NCBI GenBank assembly: GCA_964496435.1
Contig: CAZBZP010000014.1
Span: forward strand, 28,340-92,339
DNA from: Berkiella sp964496435
GTDB taxonomy: Bacteria > Pseudomonadota > Gammaproteobacteria > Berkiellales > Berkiellaceae
Direction: 5' to 3'
Length of the DNA: 64,000 bases
Below are positions 9,196 through 16,893 of the stretch, in pieces; the first letter of the stretch is position 1; each line of letters starts with the position of its first letter. Both the position numbers and the translations under genes were made by a program. The notes below the pieces were generated by a model. That model had not been told where the DNA came from. It saw nothing but the letters and a program-made list of their open reading frames with translations, and did no database searches.

Positions 9196-9280
9196 TGTTG
9201 GGTGTCGAAATTAAACTGGCATTATGTCTAAATGCGCTCTTATAAAATACCGTTTGTCTTAAATTAATTGCCACCCAACA
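9196..9280. promoter_or_regulatory. Inverted 9-mers upstream of the U-box gene
   Basis: TGTTGGGTG (9196-9204) and its exact reverse complement CACCCAACA (9272-9280) flank 67 AT-rich bases in the rmuC/U-box divergent intergenic region. They could be paired operator sites or a long-stem structure. This is weak evidence without relatives for comparison. Confidence 0.3.
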
Positions 9281-9336
9281 CTTTGTAAGTATCATGACTA
9301 TATTGTATGGGAGTTTTATACAAAAGCGGAGTAATT

Positions 9337-10470
9337 ATGGAATTGGGTCCAGTTGAATCAGTCTACATTTATAAGCCCATGGAGAGACATGCAGGCTATC
9401 GTATCATCAAAGAGAATGCGCAAAAGATGGAGCAGGAGAATACAGCGCTTGCCAATATCAAGCAAAATGCGACACCTCTTTGGTTGCTTCGTGAGAGCAA
9501 TGTGGCAGGCATGCTAACCATTGATTATATCTATTGGGAAAATAAAGCAGGGTGTTGGGCCGAAAATAGTATCCGTATGGCTTTAACTTCGGCGGGCTGG
9601 ATTGATGCTTCTGATATTAATAATCCTGCTGTCCAAGAAGCGCTCAAATCAAAGCGACCTGTTACTGCACAAATGGCACTAGAGCATAAAGATTCACTTA
9701 GTTCTTTTATTGGGCAATATCATACTTCTAGTAATTATGCCCATTTGCAATTCATGCTTGCAAACCGCCAGAACCCCGGAAAAGAGCAACAAAGCAAATC
9801 GGCTGTATATTCTGGCTATACAACGGTAGCTTCCCAAAGTTTTACCCCTATTTTTGAAAGCATCTCTAAAAAGCCGACACCAACGAAGATAATACTCGAT
9901 CCCGCTCTTACGCAAGCTATCACCTGTGATATAACAGGAAAGCCTTTTAAAGATCCTGTTGTGCTGATACAAGATTGCATGAAACCTAATGCAGAAAATA
10001 AAGTCTTGTGTTTAAAAAAGGGGCGAAGCTATGAAAAATCAGCGTTATTGGCCTTAGGTATTGAAAACAAGTGGTTTTATGATAATTTTACTTTGAATAA
10101 AATCATTGATAGGTTAGGCGCAAATGATGTTGAGAAATTACAAAGTTTAACAGATGAACGTTTGCTAGATAATGTTTTGCTTGAAACTTACATTGATCCT
10201 TATATTCTGCCCTCAGGTCATTCCTTTAGTAAGTGTGTGATTGATGAGATGGTTAAATCTGGACGTACGCTCCAATGCCCCAATACACGAGAAAAATTTG
10301 AGAAAAAGCAAGCAGTGCAAAATGTTAATTTGAAGCATTTTATCTTTGCATGGCCAGCAAGTCAGGAAAAACTCATAAATCATATTGAGCAAAAAAGAAA
10401 AAATGAGGAAGTAATGGAGCTTGTAAATCCAACAGAAACAAAACGTGCTAGATCATCATCAAAATTGTAG
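9337..10470 (+). CDS. Tandem U-box protein, LubX-like candidate effector
   Basis: The 377-residue protein has an unknown N-terminal half and two consecutive U-box domains. The first (about 195-260) starts CDITGKPFKDPVVL and continues GRSYEKSALL with the terminal helix TLNKIIDRL. The second (about 280-338) has DPYILPSGHSFSKCVIDEMV, then CPNTREKF and NLKHFI, a textbook U-box pattern. U-boxes recruit ubiquitin-charged E2 enzymes and occur naturally in eukaryotes; Legionella LubX also carries two. The inferred role is a host-directed E3 ubiquitin ligase. The basic, Ser-rich end (KRARSSSKL) suits a secretion or nuclear-targeting tail. ATG at 9337 is chosen because GGAG lies five bases upstream; an ATG at 9307 lacks one. 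Confidence 0.88.
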   Translation: MELGPVESVYIYKPMERHAGYRIIKENAQKMEQENTALANIKQNATPLWLLRESNVAGMLTIDYIYWENKAGCWAENSIRMALTSAGWIDASDINNPAVQEALKSKRPVTAQMALEHKDSLSSFIGQYHTSSNYAHLQFMLANRQNPGKEQQSKSAVYSGYTTVASQSFTPIFESISKKPTPTKIILDPALTQAITCDITGKPFKDPVVLIQDCMKPNAENKVLCLKKGRSYEKSALLALGIENKWFYDNFTLNKIIDRLGANDVEKLQSLTDERLLDNVLLETYIDPYILPSGHSFSKCVIDEMVKSGRTLQCPNTREKFEKKQAVQNVNLKHFIFAWPASQEKLINHIEQKRKNEEVMELVNPTETKRARSSSKL

Positions 10471-10490
10471 ACCGTTGATGTTTCTTTAAT

Positions 10491-10514
10491 CCGCCTTTCC
10501 ATAAAGAAAGGCGG
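10491..10514. terminator. Terminator between convergent U-box and rpoS genes
   Basis: CCGCCTTTC and GAAAGGCGG form a nine-base-pair hairpin directly before the rpoS stop codon and 20 bases after the U-box stop. It probably works for both converging genes; the flanking T-runs are short. Confidence 0.65.
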
Positions 10515-11504
10515 TTAATTTAGCAATGTTTGACCGCTTTCGCCATCTTTCTCAATTAATTTTTTCAATTGTTTGAGTGCTTCAGATTGTAATTGACGCA
10601 CGCGTTCACGTGTTAAACCAATTTCAAGACCGGTTTGATCTAAAGTGGCCACATCATGCCCCTGCAAACCATAGCGACGAATAACCACTTCACGATGCTT
10701 AGGTGATAAACGCGCTAGCCAGCGTTCAATATTTTCCTTTAAATCCATGCTGGCATATTTATGCATAGGATCAAATTCTTGGCCATCGTGCAAGGTATCA
10801 ATTAAAGGCTTATCAATTAAATCTGAAATGGGCGAATCCATGGAAATTGTTTTTTCATTAAAAGACAGCATTTGTTCAATTTCTTCAGGGTTGCGCTTTA
10901 ATGCCGCCGCAATATCACTGGCTCTTGGTTCATGATCTAATTGTTTGGTTAGTTCGCGCCCCTTTCTTAAACAAGCATTGACTTGCTTTACCACATGCAC
11001 AGGTACACGTACAGTGCGTGATTGATTCATGATGGCCCGCTCTATGGTTTGTTGGATCCACCAAGCCCCATAGGTTGAAAAACGAAAACCTTTTTCAGGA
11101 TCAAACTTTTCAACAGCCCGCATCAAGCCAATATTACCTTCTTCAATTAAATCTAAAATGGGGATCCCACTTTTGATATAACGCTTTGCAATTTTGACCA
11201 CAAGACGTAAGTTAGATTTAATCATTTTATGCTTGGCTTCAATATCGCCTTGCTGGATTTTGCGTGCATAAAATATTTCCTCTTCTTTGGTCAACAAAGG
11301 CGAGGTTCTGATTTCTTTATAATATTGTTCAATCAGATCAAAAGGCTCAGCATAGAACTCTTTTTCAACATGCTCCTGATTGGTGGCAAGTGCTGTGCTT
11401 ACATCGAATAATGTTGGCTGTGAATCAGGCGTTTCCTGATTTTCAGCGGTATTTGAGTAAGCGTTAAAATTCTTTTTGACGCCGTAATTCCACTTGTCAT
11501 ACAT
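10515..11504 (-). CDS. rpoS: RNA polymerase sigma factor RpoS
   Basis: The 329-residue product has the sigma-70 core: region 1.2 (about 55-90), region 2 with SNLRLVVKIAKRY, LDLIEEGNIGLMRAVEKFDPEKGFRFSTYGAWWIQQTIERA split across 2.1-2.4, region 3, and region 4 with the helix-turn-helix IGLTRERVRQLQ. Length and the absence of a long region 1.1 fit RpoS rather than RpoD. In Legionella and Coxiella RpoS drives stationary or transmissive-phase programmes, so it may control the effector genes here. nlpD, the usual enterobacterial neighbour, is missing. The leader contains GAGGTCCTC just before ATG, a small hairpin that could mask the ribosome site. Confidence 0.93.
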   Translation of the reverse strand: MYDKWNYGVKKNFNAYSNTAENQETPDSQPTLFDVSTALATNQEHVEKEFYAEPFDLIEQYYKEIRTSPLLTKEEEIFYARKIQQGDIEAKHKMIKSNLRLVVKIAKRYIKSGIPILDLIEEGNIGLMRAVEKFDPEKGFRFSTYGAWWIQQTIERAIMNQSRTVRVPVHVVKQVNACLRKGRELTKQLDHEPRASDIAAALKRNPEEIEQMLSFNEKTISMDSPISDLIDKPLIDTLHDGQEFDPMHKYASMDLKENIERWLARLSPKHREVVIRRYGLQGHDVATLDQTGLEIGLTRERVRQLQSEALKQLKKLIEKDGESGQTLLN

Positions 11505-11593
11505 GAGGAGGACCTCTTTATCGATTGTGATAATTAGGAGTTCCGTTCCACTCTATGACAGTGTCGGCAATTTGACAGGGGGTCTTTAGCTGT

Positions 11594-11803
11594 CTACGAA
11601 GAACTTGAGATCTGATCAGAAACTTTGGACATGGCGTCTTTGAAAGGGATGGCATGGCCTGGGTCGAGCTCCCAGATACCTAATAGGCGATGTGCATAAT
11701 CGGTTATATAGATTTGATCATTAATACGATGAAAGAACAAACCGCCATTGGCTTTGATTTCCAGTGTTTGAACAAACTTATTGTATTCATTCAGGTTTTT
11801 CAT
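11594..11803 (-). CDS. Small hypothetical protein
   Basis: A 69-residue protein lies immediately upstream of rpoS on the same strand. It starts MKNLNEYNKFVQTLEIKANGG and has an aromatic-rich middle (DQIYITDYAHRLLGIWELDPG), then a short polar end (SSSS). It has no membrane segment and no family I recognise. The start is uncertain among three ATGs (11821, 11806, 11803); AAAGG six bases before 11803 supports the shortest form. The compact beta-rich middle suggests a real folded domain. Confidence 0.5.
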   Translation of the reverse strand: MKNLNEYNKFVQTLEIKANGGLFFHRINDQIYITDYAHRLLGIWELDPGHAIPFKDAMSKVSDQISSSS

Positions 11804-11990
11804 CATGCACCTTTTATACAAACTGCAAGAAGCAACAGTGCCATCATCATATCTCTAAATAAAAATGATAGCCACTCATAAGACTTTAACAAAGAATTTT
11901 TCCTATAAGTATTTTCAGCCATGCTAAAGATAGCTAAACTGAGCTCTTAACTTTTATGTCGTTACTTAGTTAACTTAGGGAGTTGTTGCT

Positions 11991-12593
11991 ATGGTAGAAC
12001 GTCAATCCTATCCTTGGTGGTATTTTTGGATTAAATGGGTATTACCCATCTCTTTAGCTGTGACAGCAAGTGCATGGCTTGGGCTTACCTTAACTGCTGT
12101 GATACCAGCATATGGCATGATGCAGTGGGCACCGGTACTTTTTTCAGGTTTAGAAGGTTTTTCAGCATTAGCTGTTTTAACTTTAGGCATGGGCGCTGTC
12201 GCCTCCATGATAACCATAGGCACCAGTATTCTTACGCGTTCCTTGCTGTTATCAGTGAGCGAAGAAGTCGCCAGAGAGAATATGTTTAGAAGAAGATTAG
12301 CCGATGAAGATAAAGGACGTGCAGAGACTGAAATCGCGCGTTTAAAAGCTGAAATTGAAGAAGTAAAAGCAAAATCAGCCAATGAAAAAGCCGAAGCTGA
12401 TAAAGCCTTAGAGTTAGCAGGGCAACGCAATGATGCTTTACTAAATCAATATCAAGGTAGTCCACGCGAACAATTTCAGTTCAATGAAGGTGCGCCAACA
12501 CCGCAGCCAGTTCAACCTACAACAACGGCTGTCGCTTCTAACGATGCGCCAAAGCCAAGAGCTGTAAGAAAAACGGCAACCAAAGTAAGATAA
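11991..12593 (+). CDS. Membrane protein with cytosolic coiled coil
   Basis: The 200-residue product has two hydrophobic helices (about 14-38 and 47-80). A charged coiled coil follows (about 88-140, dense in Ala, Glu and Lys with heptad spacing), then a Pro/Thr/Gln-rich tail ending in basic residues (PRAVRKTATKVR). It resembles inner-membrane scaffold or Inc-like proteins in layout only; no family is recognised. GGGAGTTGTTGCT precedes the ATG, giving a plausible ribosome site. It is followed by a strong hairpin and faces a small coiled-coil gene on the other strand. Confidence 0.6.
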   Translation: MVERQSYPWWYFWIKWVLPISLAVTASAWLGLTLTAVIPAYGMMQWAPVLFSGLEGFSALAVLTLGMGAVASMITIGTSILTRSLLLSVSEEVARENMFRRRLADEDKGRAETEIARLKAEIEEVKAKSANEKAEADKALELAGQRNDALLNQYQGSPREQFQFNEGAPTPQPVQPTTTAVASNDAPKPRAVRKTATKVR

Positions 12594-12596
12594 ATT

Positions 12597-12631
12597 CTTC
12601 TCGCTTTGATTTGAATCATCAAAGCGAGAAG
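12597..12631. terminator. Hairpin between convergent genes
   Basis: A perfect 14-base-pair stem (arms 12597-12610 and 12618-12631, seven-base loop) lies four bases after the stop of the gene ending at 12593 and 14 bases beyond the stop of the convergent gene. There is no clear T-run, so it may act as an RNA end or processing site on both strands. Confidence 0.6.
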
Positions 12632-12644
12632 CTTCTCATCCTCA

Positions 12645-12881
12645 TCAATCTTTAAAAGTCCAGCAGGTTATTCTTGGCTTAGCATGCACGCTAGCATTTT
12701 TTGCAGGTAGCGTTTTATTGCTGTTAGTTTTTAAAATCATTTGTCTAAGTTGTTTATTTTCAATTTTCAACAACTCGATTACTTCTAAGAGCCTGTCTAA
12801 TTGTTCTAAATGGTGTAAGTATAAACTCAGTGTTTGCTGATCACTTTCTTGGGGCTTATTGAGAAATTCGGTAGCTGACAT
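12645..12881 (-). CDS. Small coiled-coil protein
   Basis: The 78-residue product has a predicted coiled coil over about residues 18-52 (LYLHHLEQLDRLLEVIELLKIENKQLRQ is split by Leu/Ile at heptad positions), then a Lys/Asn-rich tail. There is no signal peptide. It could be a small dimeric scaffold or DNA-associated protein, but no family is recognised. It lies between a membrane coiled-coil gene and ispG and is read away from ispG. Confidence 0.5.
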   Translation of the reverse strand: MSATEFLNKPQESDQQTLSLYLHHLEQLDRLLEVIELLKIENKQLRQMILKTNSNKTLPAKNASVHAKPRITCWTFKD

Positions 12882-13053
12882 GTATTTCGTCCTTGCTTGG
12901 CGGTTTACTATAAGCTTAAGAACTCATATAGGTTTTAGTCTAATGACTTAGTAAAGATTTCTACTAGTAGTTGCTACAACTAAAAAAGTGCTAAAATTTC
13001 CGCATTAAAATAATAACAACTAAGTTAAATAACAAATATTGCTGGAGATGTTT

Positions 13054-14307
13054 ATGTCCACGGATAGTCGCTTTTTAGGTGCCTTATTACAGCAACGTCA
13101 TATGACAGTACCTGTCAAAATTGGGAAAGTCACTATTGGTGGCGGCGCACCTATTGTGGTGCAATCGATGACCAATACAGACACCGCGGATGTAAAAGCA
13201 ACAGCACAACAATGTTATGAATTGTATAAAGCTGGTTCAGAATTAGTACGTATTACGGTTAATAATAAAGAAGCAGCAAAAGCCGTTCCTTATATATATG
13301 AAAGCTTAGTCAAAATGGGTTGGGATGAACCGCTTTTAATCGGCGATTTCCATTACATTGGTCATCAACTTTTAACGCAATTTCCTGATTGTGCACAAAT
13401 GTTGGCTAAATACCGCATTAATCCTGGTAATGTGGGCTTTGGTGATAAGCATGATCTTAATTTTTCAACCATGATTGAAGTTGCTTTAAAACACAATAAA
13501 CCTGTGCGTATTGGTGTTAATTGGGGGAGTTTAGATCAGGATTTGGTTGTGCGTTTGATGGATGAAAATGCCAAATTAGCAAAGCCCAAAGATGTTGGCG
13601 ATGTGATGCGTGAAGCGCTAGTGATTTCTGCATTGGCCAGCGCTGAGCAAGCTGAGAAATTAGGGATGACAAAAGATAAAATAGTTTTAGCTTGCAAGGT
13701 GAGCAAAGTACAAGAGTTGGTAGCACTTTACATTGAATTGGCTAGACGCAGTAATTATGCTTTGCATTTAGGCTTAACAGAAGCCGGCATGGACAGCAAA
13801 GGGATTATTGCAACAGCTGCTTCTTTTGGGATCTTATTACAACAAGGCATAGGCGATACCATTCGTGCTTCTTTAACACCTGAACCAGGTGGCGATAGAA
13901 CCAAAGAAGTCGTGGTCTGCCAAGAAATTTTACAATCTCTTGCATTACGCGCCTTTACCCCCATGGTAACGGCATGTCCTGGTTGCGGTCGCACCACCAG
14001 CACCGTGTTCCAAGAATTAGCGCAAAAAATTCAGCATCATGTGCGTAATAATATGCCTATCTGGCGTGAAAAGTACCGTGGCGTTGAAAATCTTAAATTA
14101 GCTGTGATGGGTTGTGTTGTGAATGGCCCAGGTGAAAGTAAACATGCTGATATAGGAATTAGTCTACCTGGTACAGGTGAAACGCCTGCGGCCCCTGTGT
14201 TTGTCGATGGTCAGAAATTCAAGATTTTAAGAGGCGATAATATTGCCGGTGAATTTATTGAAATCATCGAAAACTACATTGAAAACAAATATCAAATAGC
14301 AAACTAG
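13054..14307 (+). CDS. ispG: 4-hydroxy-3-methylbut-2-enyl diphosphate synthase
   Basis: IspG (GcpE) makes HMBPP in the MEP isoprenoid pathway using a [4Fe-4S] cluster. The N-terminal barrel has VQSMTNTDTADV and LVRITVNN. The C-terminal cluster domain carries CPGCGRTTS and MGCVVNGPGESKHADIGIS, which contain the three cluster cysteines. At 417 residues it is longer than the Escherichia coli enzyme (about 370), as seen in several other bacteria with an extended middle region. ATG at 13054 is chosen because GGAG lies six bases upstream. The next downstream gene has its own leader after a hairpin, so ispG is probably transcribed alone. Confidence 0.95.
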   Translation: MSTDSRFLGALLQQRHMTVPVKIGKVTIGGGAPIVVQSMTNTDTADVKATAQQCYELYKAGSELVRITVNNKEAAKAVPYIYESLVKMGWDEPLLIGDFHYIGHQLLTQFPDCAQMLAKYRINPGNVGFGDKHDLNFSTMIEVALKHNKPVRIGVNWGSLDQDLVVRLMDENAKLAKPKDVGDVMREALVISALASAEQAEKLGMTKDKIVLACKVSKVQELVALYIELARRSNYALHLGLTEAGMDSKGIIATAASFGILLQQGIGDTIRASLTPEPGGDRTKEVVVCQEILQSLALRAFTPMVTACPGCGRTTSTVFQELAQKIQHHVRNNMPIWREKYRGVENLKLAVMGCVVNGPGESKHADIGISLPGTGETPAAPVFVDGQKFKILRGDNIAGEFIEIIENYIENKYQIAN

Positions 14308-14320
14308 CACTTCAAAACAA

Positions 14321-14343
14321 GGTGGATCCCGACGGGATCCACC
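14321..14343 (+). terminator. ispG: Terminator after ispG
   Basis: GGTGGATCCC and GGGATCCACC form a ten-base-pair hairpin with a GAC loop, 14 bases after the ispG stop. There is no strong T-run. The arms contain the GGATCC core that is over-represented in this window. Confidence 0.6.
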
Positions 14344-14462
14344 AGCAATCTCATTCAGAAGTATAAGTTGTTTAGCTGTCCAACTTATTCATGTAACTTT
14401 CTTTATTTTTTTAATGATGGTAGTATGGCAACCTACTTATACCCCCGTTGGGAGAATTCTTT

Positions 14463-15689
14463 ATGTGGAATAGTTTAAAACAGTTTATCTTTGGTGAATC
14501 ACAAGAGTCGACACCACCGCAACGCGTACCTACTCACCGTACTGTCGCTAATCCAACAAATGAGGTGGTTAATCCACAGCCTGCTACGTCTGGCTTAGCG
14601 GTGCCTTCACCGATTGCATTTCCTACAACGCAACAAGCGCCCCGTGCTGTGCCAATGCCACAAAATACGCATGCGCAAAATGATGCAGAAGATGAAGAAT
14701 TAGCTGCAGTTATGCTGGCTTCAAGAGAAGAACATCGAAATAACGCTGATCAACAACATAGAATGCGATTACAATCCTTTTGCCAAAAATTGCAATTGCA
14801 AGCCCAAGTGATTTCAGGTTTGATGAGTCATTATGACGAATACCTTGACGAATGCTTTGGCTCAAAAGCAACTTTTTTAAGTATTGATTTTGAGGCGCTT
14901 TGTGAAGCTTTTGATACATTAGATGAGGGCGTTCAACTCAATATTACGCTCTTTTTCCATGAGGAATTAGCAGGGTTAGCAGATTCATTTGTAAATCAAT
15001 TTAATTTATTTTTAAATCTGCGTGGTGATCCCATTAGCGCATTATTAGACAAAAACCACGAGTACATGCAAGCAGCACAGAAACAGCAAGCCCAGCAAGA
15101 GGAAGCACGCGGGGATAAAATTGACAAGCCTTCGCAAGCTAATCAAGAAGACGATGAATTAGCACAAGCGATTGCTTTAAGTAATCAAACCTTCAATGAG
15201 CCTGCAACAGTTGCTGTTCAATCTGTCAAAGAGGAAGAAACAAGAGAGCCGATTCAAGGGCCAACAGTGGAAGAACAAAAAATAGTGCTTGGCGCGCAGG
15301 AAATCAGAAGATTGCGATGCTTAGGGATTGATTTGCGCTCCACACTCGCTAAGGATGATGGTGCTATAACCCTGATTCAAGAACATTGTCACTGGAGCGA
15401 AAGTTTAGCACTCCAGGAGCAAAGAAAATCTTTGGATGCGCAAGAGAAGTTGGTTGCTGCTTTCAAAAAAGAACCTAAAGAAAATCATACGCTTGAAGGT
15501 TTGAAAGCGTTTATCAGCACTTATCAAGAAAAAGCACCTACTGCACTGACAACCGCTTTTGACAAACAACGAAATGAGACTAAATCAAAAACTCCTGAGA
15601 CAAATGAGGCTCAAGGCCAAGCTCCAACAAATGAAGGTGCTACACCAAAACAAGGAAAATCGAGAAGGACAAGCGGCGAAAAGAGATAA
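14463..15689 (+). CDS. Protein with two ubiquitin-interacting-motif-like segments
   Basis: The 408-residue protein is soluble, Gln/Glu-rich and has no signal peptide. Two short acidic helices match the ubiquitin-interacting motif. Residues 75-90 (EDEELAAVMLASREEH) fit with Val at the usual Ala position. Residues 230-244 (EDDELAQAIALSNQT) have the exact Leu-x-x-Ala-x-x-x-Ser spacing after an acidic patch. UIMs bind ubiquitin in eukaryotic proteins. A helical region lies between them and the C-terminus is Lys/Glu/Pro-rich and disordered. The likely role is binding host ubiquitin or ubiquitinated cargo. ATG at 14463 has GGGAG eight bases upstream. The rest of the protein is not recognised. Confidence 0.65.
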   Translation: MWNSLKQFIFGESQESTPPQRVPTHRTVANPTNEVVNPQPATSGLAVPSPIAFPTTQQAPRAVPMPQNTHAQNDAEDEELAAVMLASREEHRNNADQQHRMRLQSFCQKLQLQAQVISGLMSHYDEYLDECFGSKATFLSIDFEALCEAFDTLDEGVQLNITLFFHEELAGLADSFVNQFNLFLNLRGDPISALLDKNHEYMQAAQKQQAQQEEARGDKIDKPSQANQEDDELAQAIALSNQTFNEPATVAVQSVKEEETREPIQGPTVEEQKIVLGAQEIRRLRCLGIDLRSTLAKDDGAITLIQEHCHWSESLALQEQRKSLDAQEKLVAAFKKEPKENHTLEGLKAFISTYQEKAPTALTTAFDKQRNETKSKTPETNEAQGQAPTNEGATPKQGKSRRTSGEKR

Positions 15690-15704
15690 GTCGCTGTAAA
15701 GGAT

Positions 15705-15724
15705 CCCCACTTTCACAAGTGGGG
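15705..15724. terminator. Terminator between convergent genes
   Basis: CCCCACTT and AAGTGGGG pair around a TCAC loop between the UIM-like gene and the coaX stop codon. It is placed to end both convergent transcripts. Confidence 0.6.
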
Positions 15725-15732
15725 AAACTGAA

Positions 15733-16503
15733 TCAATGATTTCTTTGGTAAGCTATTTTCAAGCCTTGTAATACTAAATCAGGGTAGATAGCATCAAAAA
15801 TATTGTCTTCTTCAAATAATTGCGCAAATCCACCTGTGCCTATCACTACCGGCGCTTTACCCGAAAATTGCTCTTTGCTAATAGAGGATATAATTTCCTT
15901 GATGGCACCACGGTGTCCATAATACAAGCCGGATTGGATATTAGACGTTGTTGTTTGCCCTAGGGCAGCATTTGTTTTCAAAATGCGTACCGGTGGTAAA
16001 TTAGCCGTTTTCTCATTCAAAGCCCGCATTTGTAATTGCAAACCTGGGATAATCGCGCCCCCTAAGAACTCGCCATTTTGTGCAATGACTTCAAAAGTGG
16101 TCGCTGTGCCCAAATCAACAATAATGGTGTTTTGTGCCGGGTAAAGATCGGTGGCTGCAATAGCGGTAGCAATTCTATCTGCGCCTACTTCAGAAGGATT
16201 GGTGTATTTGATTTTAAGGCCAATATTGCCAGCACCACTCAATACATAGGGATCGATATTAAAATATTTCACAAAAGCAGAGCGGATAGAGTAATCAAGA
16301 GAAGATACCACAGAGCAGTATGCTACCTTTTGAATGAGTTTTGCATCTAAGCCTATTTCCTTAAGATAGTTCTTTAAGAAAATACCAAACTCGTCTGAGG
16401 TGCAACAGCTTTTGCTAGGATAGCGAAATTGAAAGGCGAGTTGATCACCTTTAAATATGCCGCCGTAAATATGTGTATTACCAACATCTAAGCATAGTAA
16501 CAT
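15733..16503 (-). CDS. coaX: Type III pantothenate kinase
   Basis: CoaX phosphorylates pantothenate, the first step of coenzyme A synthesis. The 256-residue protein starts MLLCLDVGNTHIYGG, the ASKHA phosphate-1 motif, and has VGADRIATAIAA and DLGTATTFEVI with the phosphate-2 region, then GAIIPGLQLQ and GTGGFAQLF. Length is normal. Type III enzymes are not inhibited by coenzyme A and need a monovalent cation. birA, a frequent neighbour, is not present. The ATG at 16503 is a clean start immediately before the conserved motif. Confidence 0.93.
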   Translation of the reverse strand: MLLCLDVGNTHIYGGIFKGDQLAFQFRYPSKSCCTSDEFGIFLKNYLKEIGLDAKLIQKVAYCSVVSSLDYSIRSAFVKYFNIDPYVLSGAGNIGLKIKYTNPSEVGADRIATAIAATDLYPAQNTIIVDLGTATTFEVIAQNGEFLGGAIIPGLQLQMRALNEKTANLPPVRILKTNAALGQTTTSNIQSGLYYGHRGAIKEIISSISKEQFSGKAPVVIGTGGFAQLFEEDNIFDAIYPDLVLQGLKIAYQRNH

Positions 16504-16686
16504 TGTTAATCACCCAATTTGTCTGATAACTAATTCTTAACTTGAGCATACGCATACACAAGCTTGCATCTACTCGAACAAGTAGAAAGCAGGGAAGAGT
16601 ATACACGCGATTTCGGTCGCGAAAGATTATAAAATACCCCTCAGATAATAAGCAAGATAGGCTAGTTTACTAAGTTTGGAGTCATA

Positions 16687-16893
16687 ATGGATCTTGGTGT
16701 TACGAATGAAGTTGCTCCCAGTGATATCACCGCAGAATGTGAAAGTTGCCATCAAACATTCTTGGTAAAATACTGGGACGAAGAATTGGATTGGTATATT
16801 GAATTAAATTTATCGAAGCATTGCCGTGACTGTAGGCCTGCGGAAGGTTCAATAAGTGCAACCGAGACTGCGCATAGCGCCCAGAGCGGGTAA
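16687..16893 (+). CDS. Small zinc-ribbon-like protein
   Basis: The 68-residue product has two Cys pairs, CESC (19-22) and CRDC (46-49), separated by an aromatic-rich segment (LVKYWDEELDWYIELN). This spacing suits a small zinc ribbon. GGAG lies five bases before the ATG, so translation is well supported despite the small size. The last 45 bases overlap the end of the convergent Sel1-repeat gene. The C-terminal tail is Ser/Ala-rich and probably flexible. No known family is assigned. Confidence 0.6.
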   Translation: MDLGVTNEVAPSDITAECESCHQTFLVKYWDEELDWYIELNLSKHCRDCRPAEGSISATETAHSAQSG

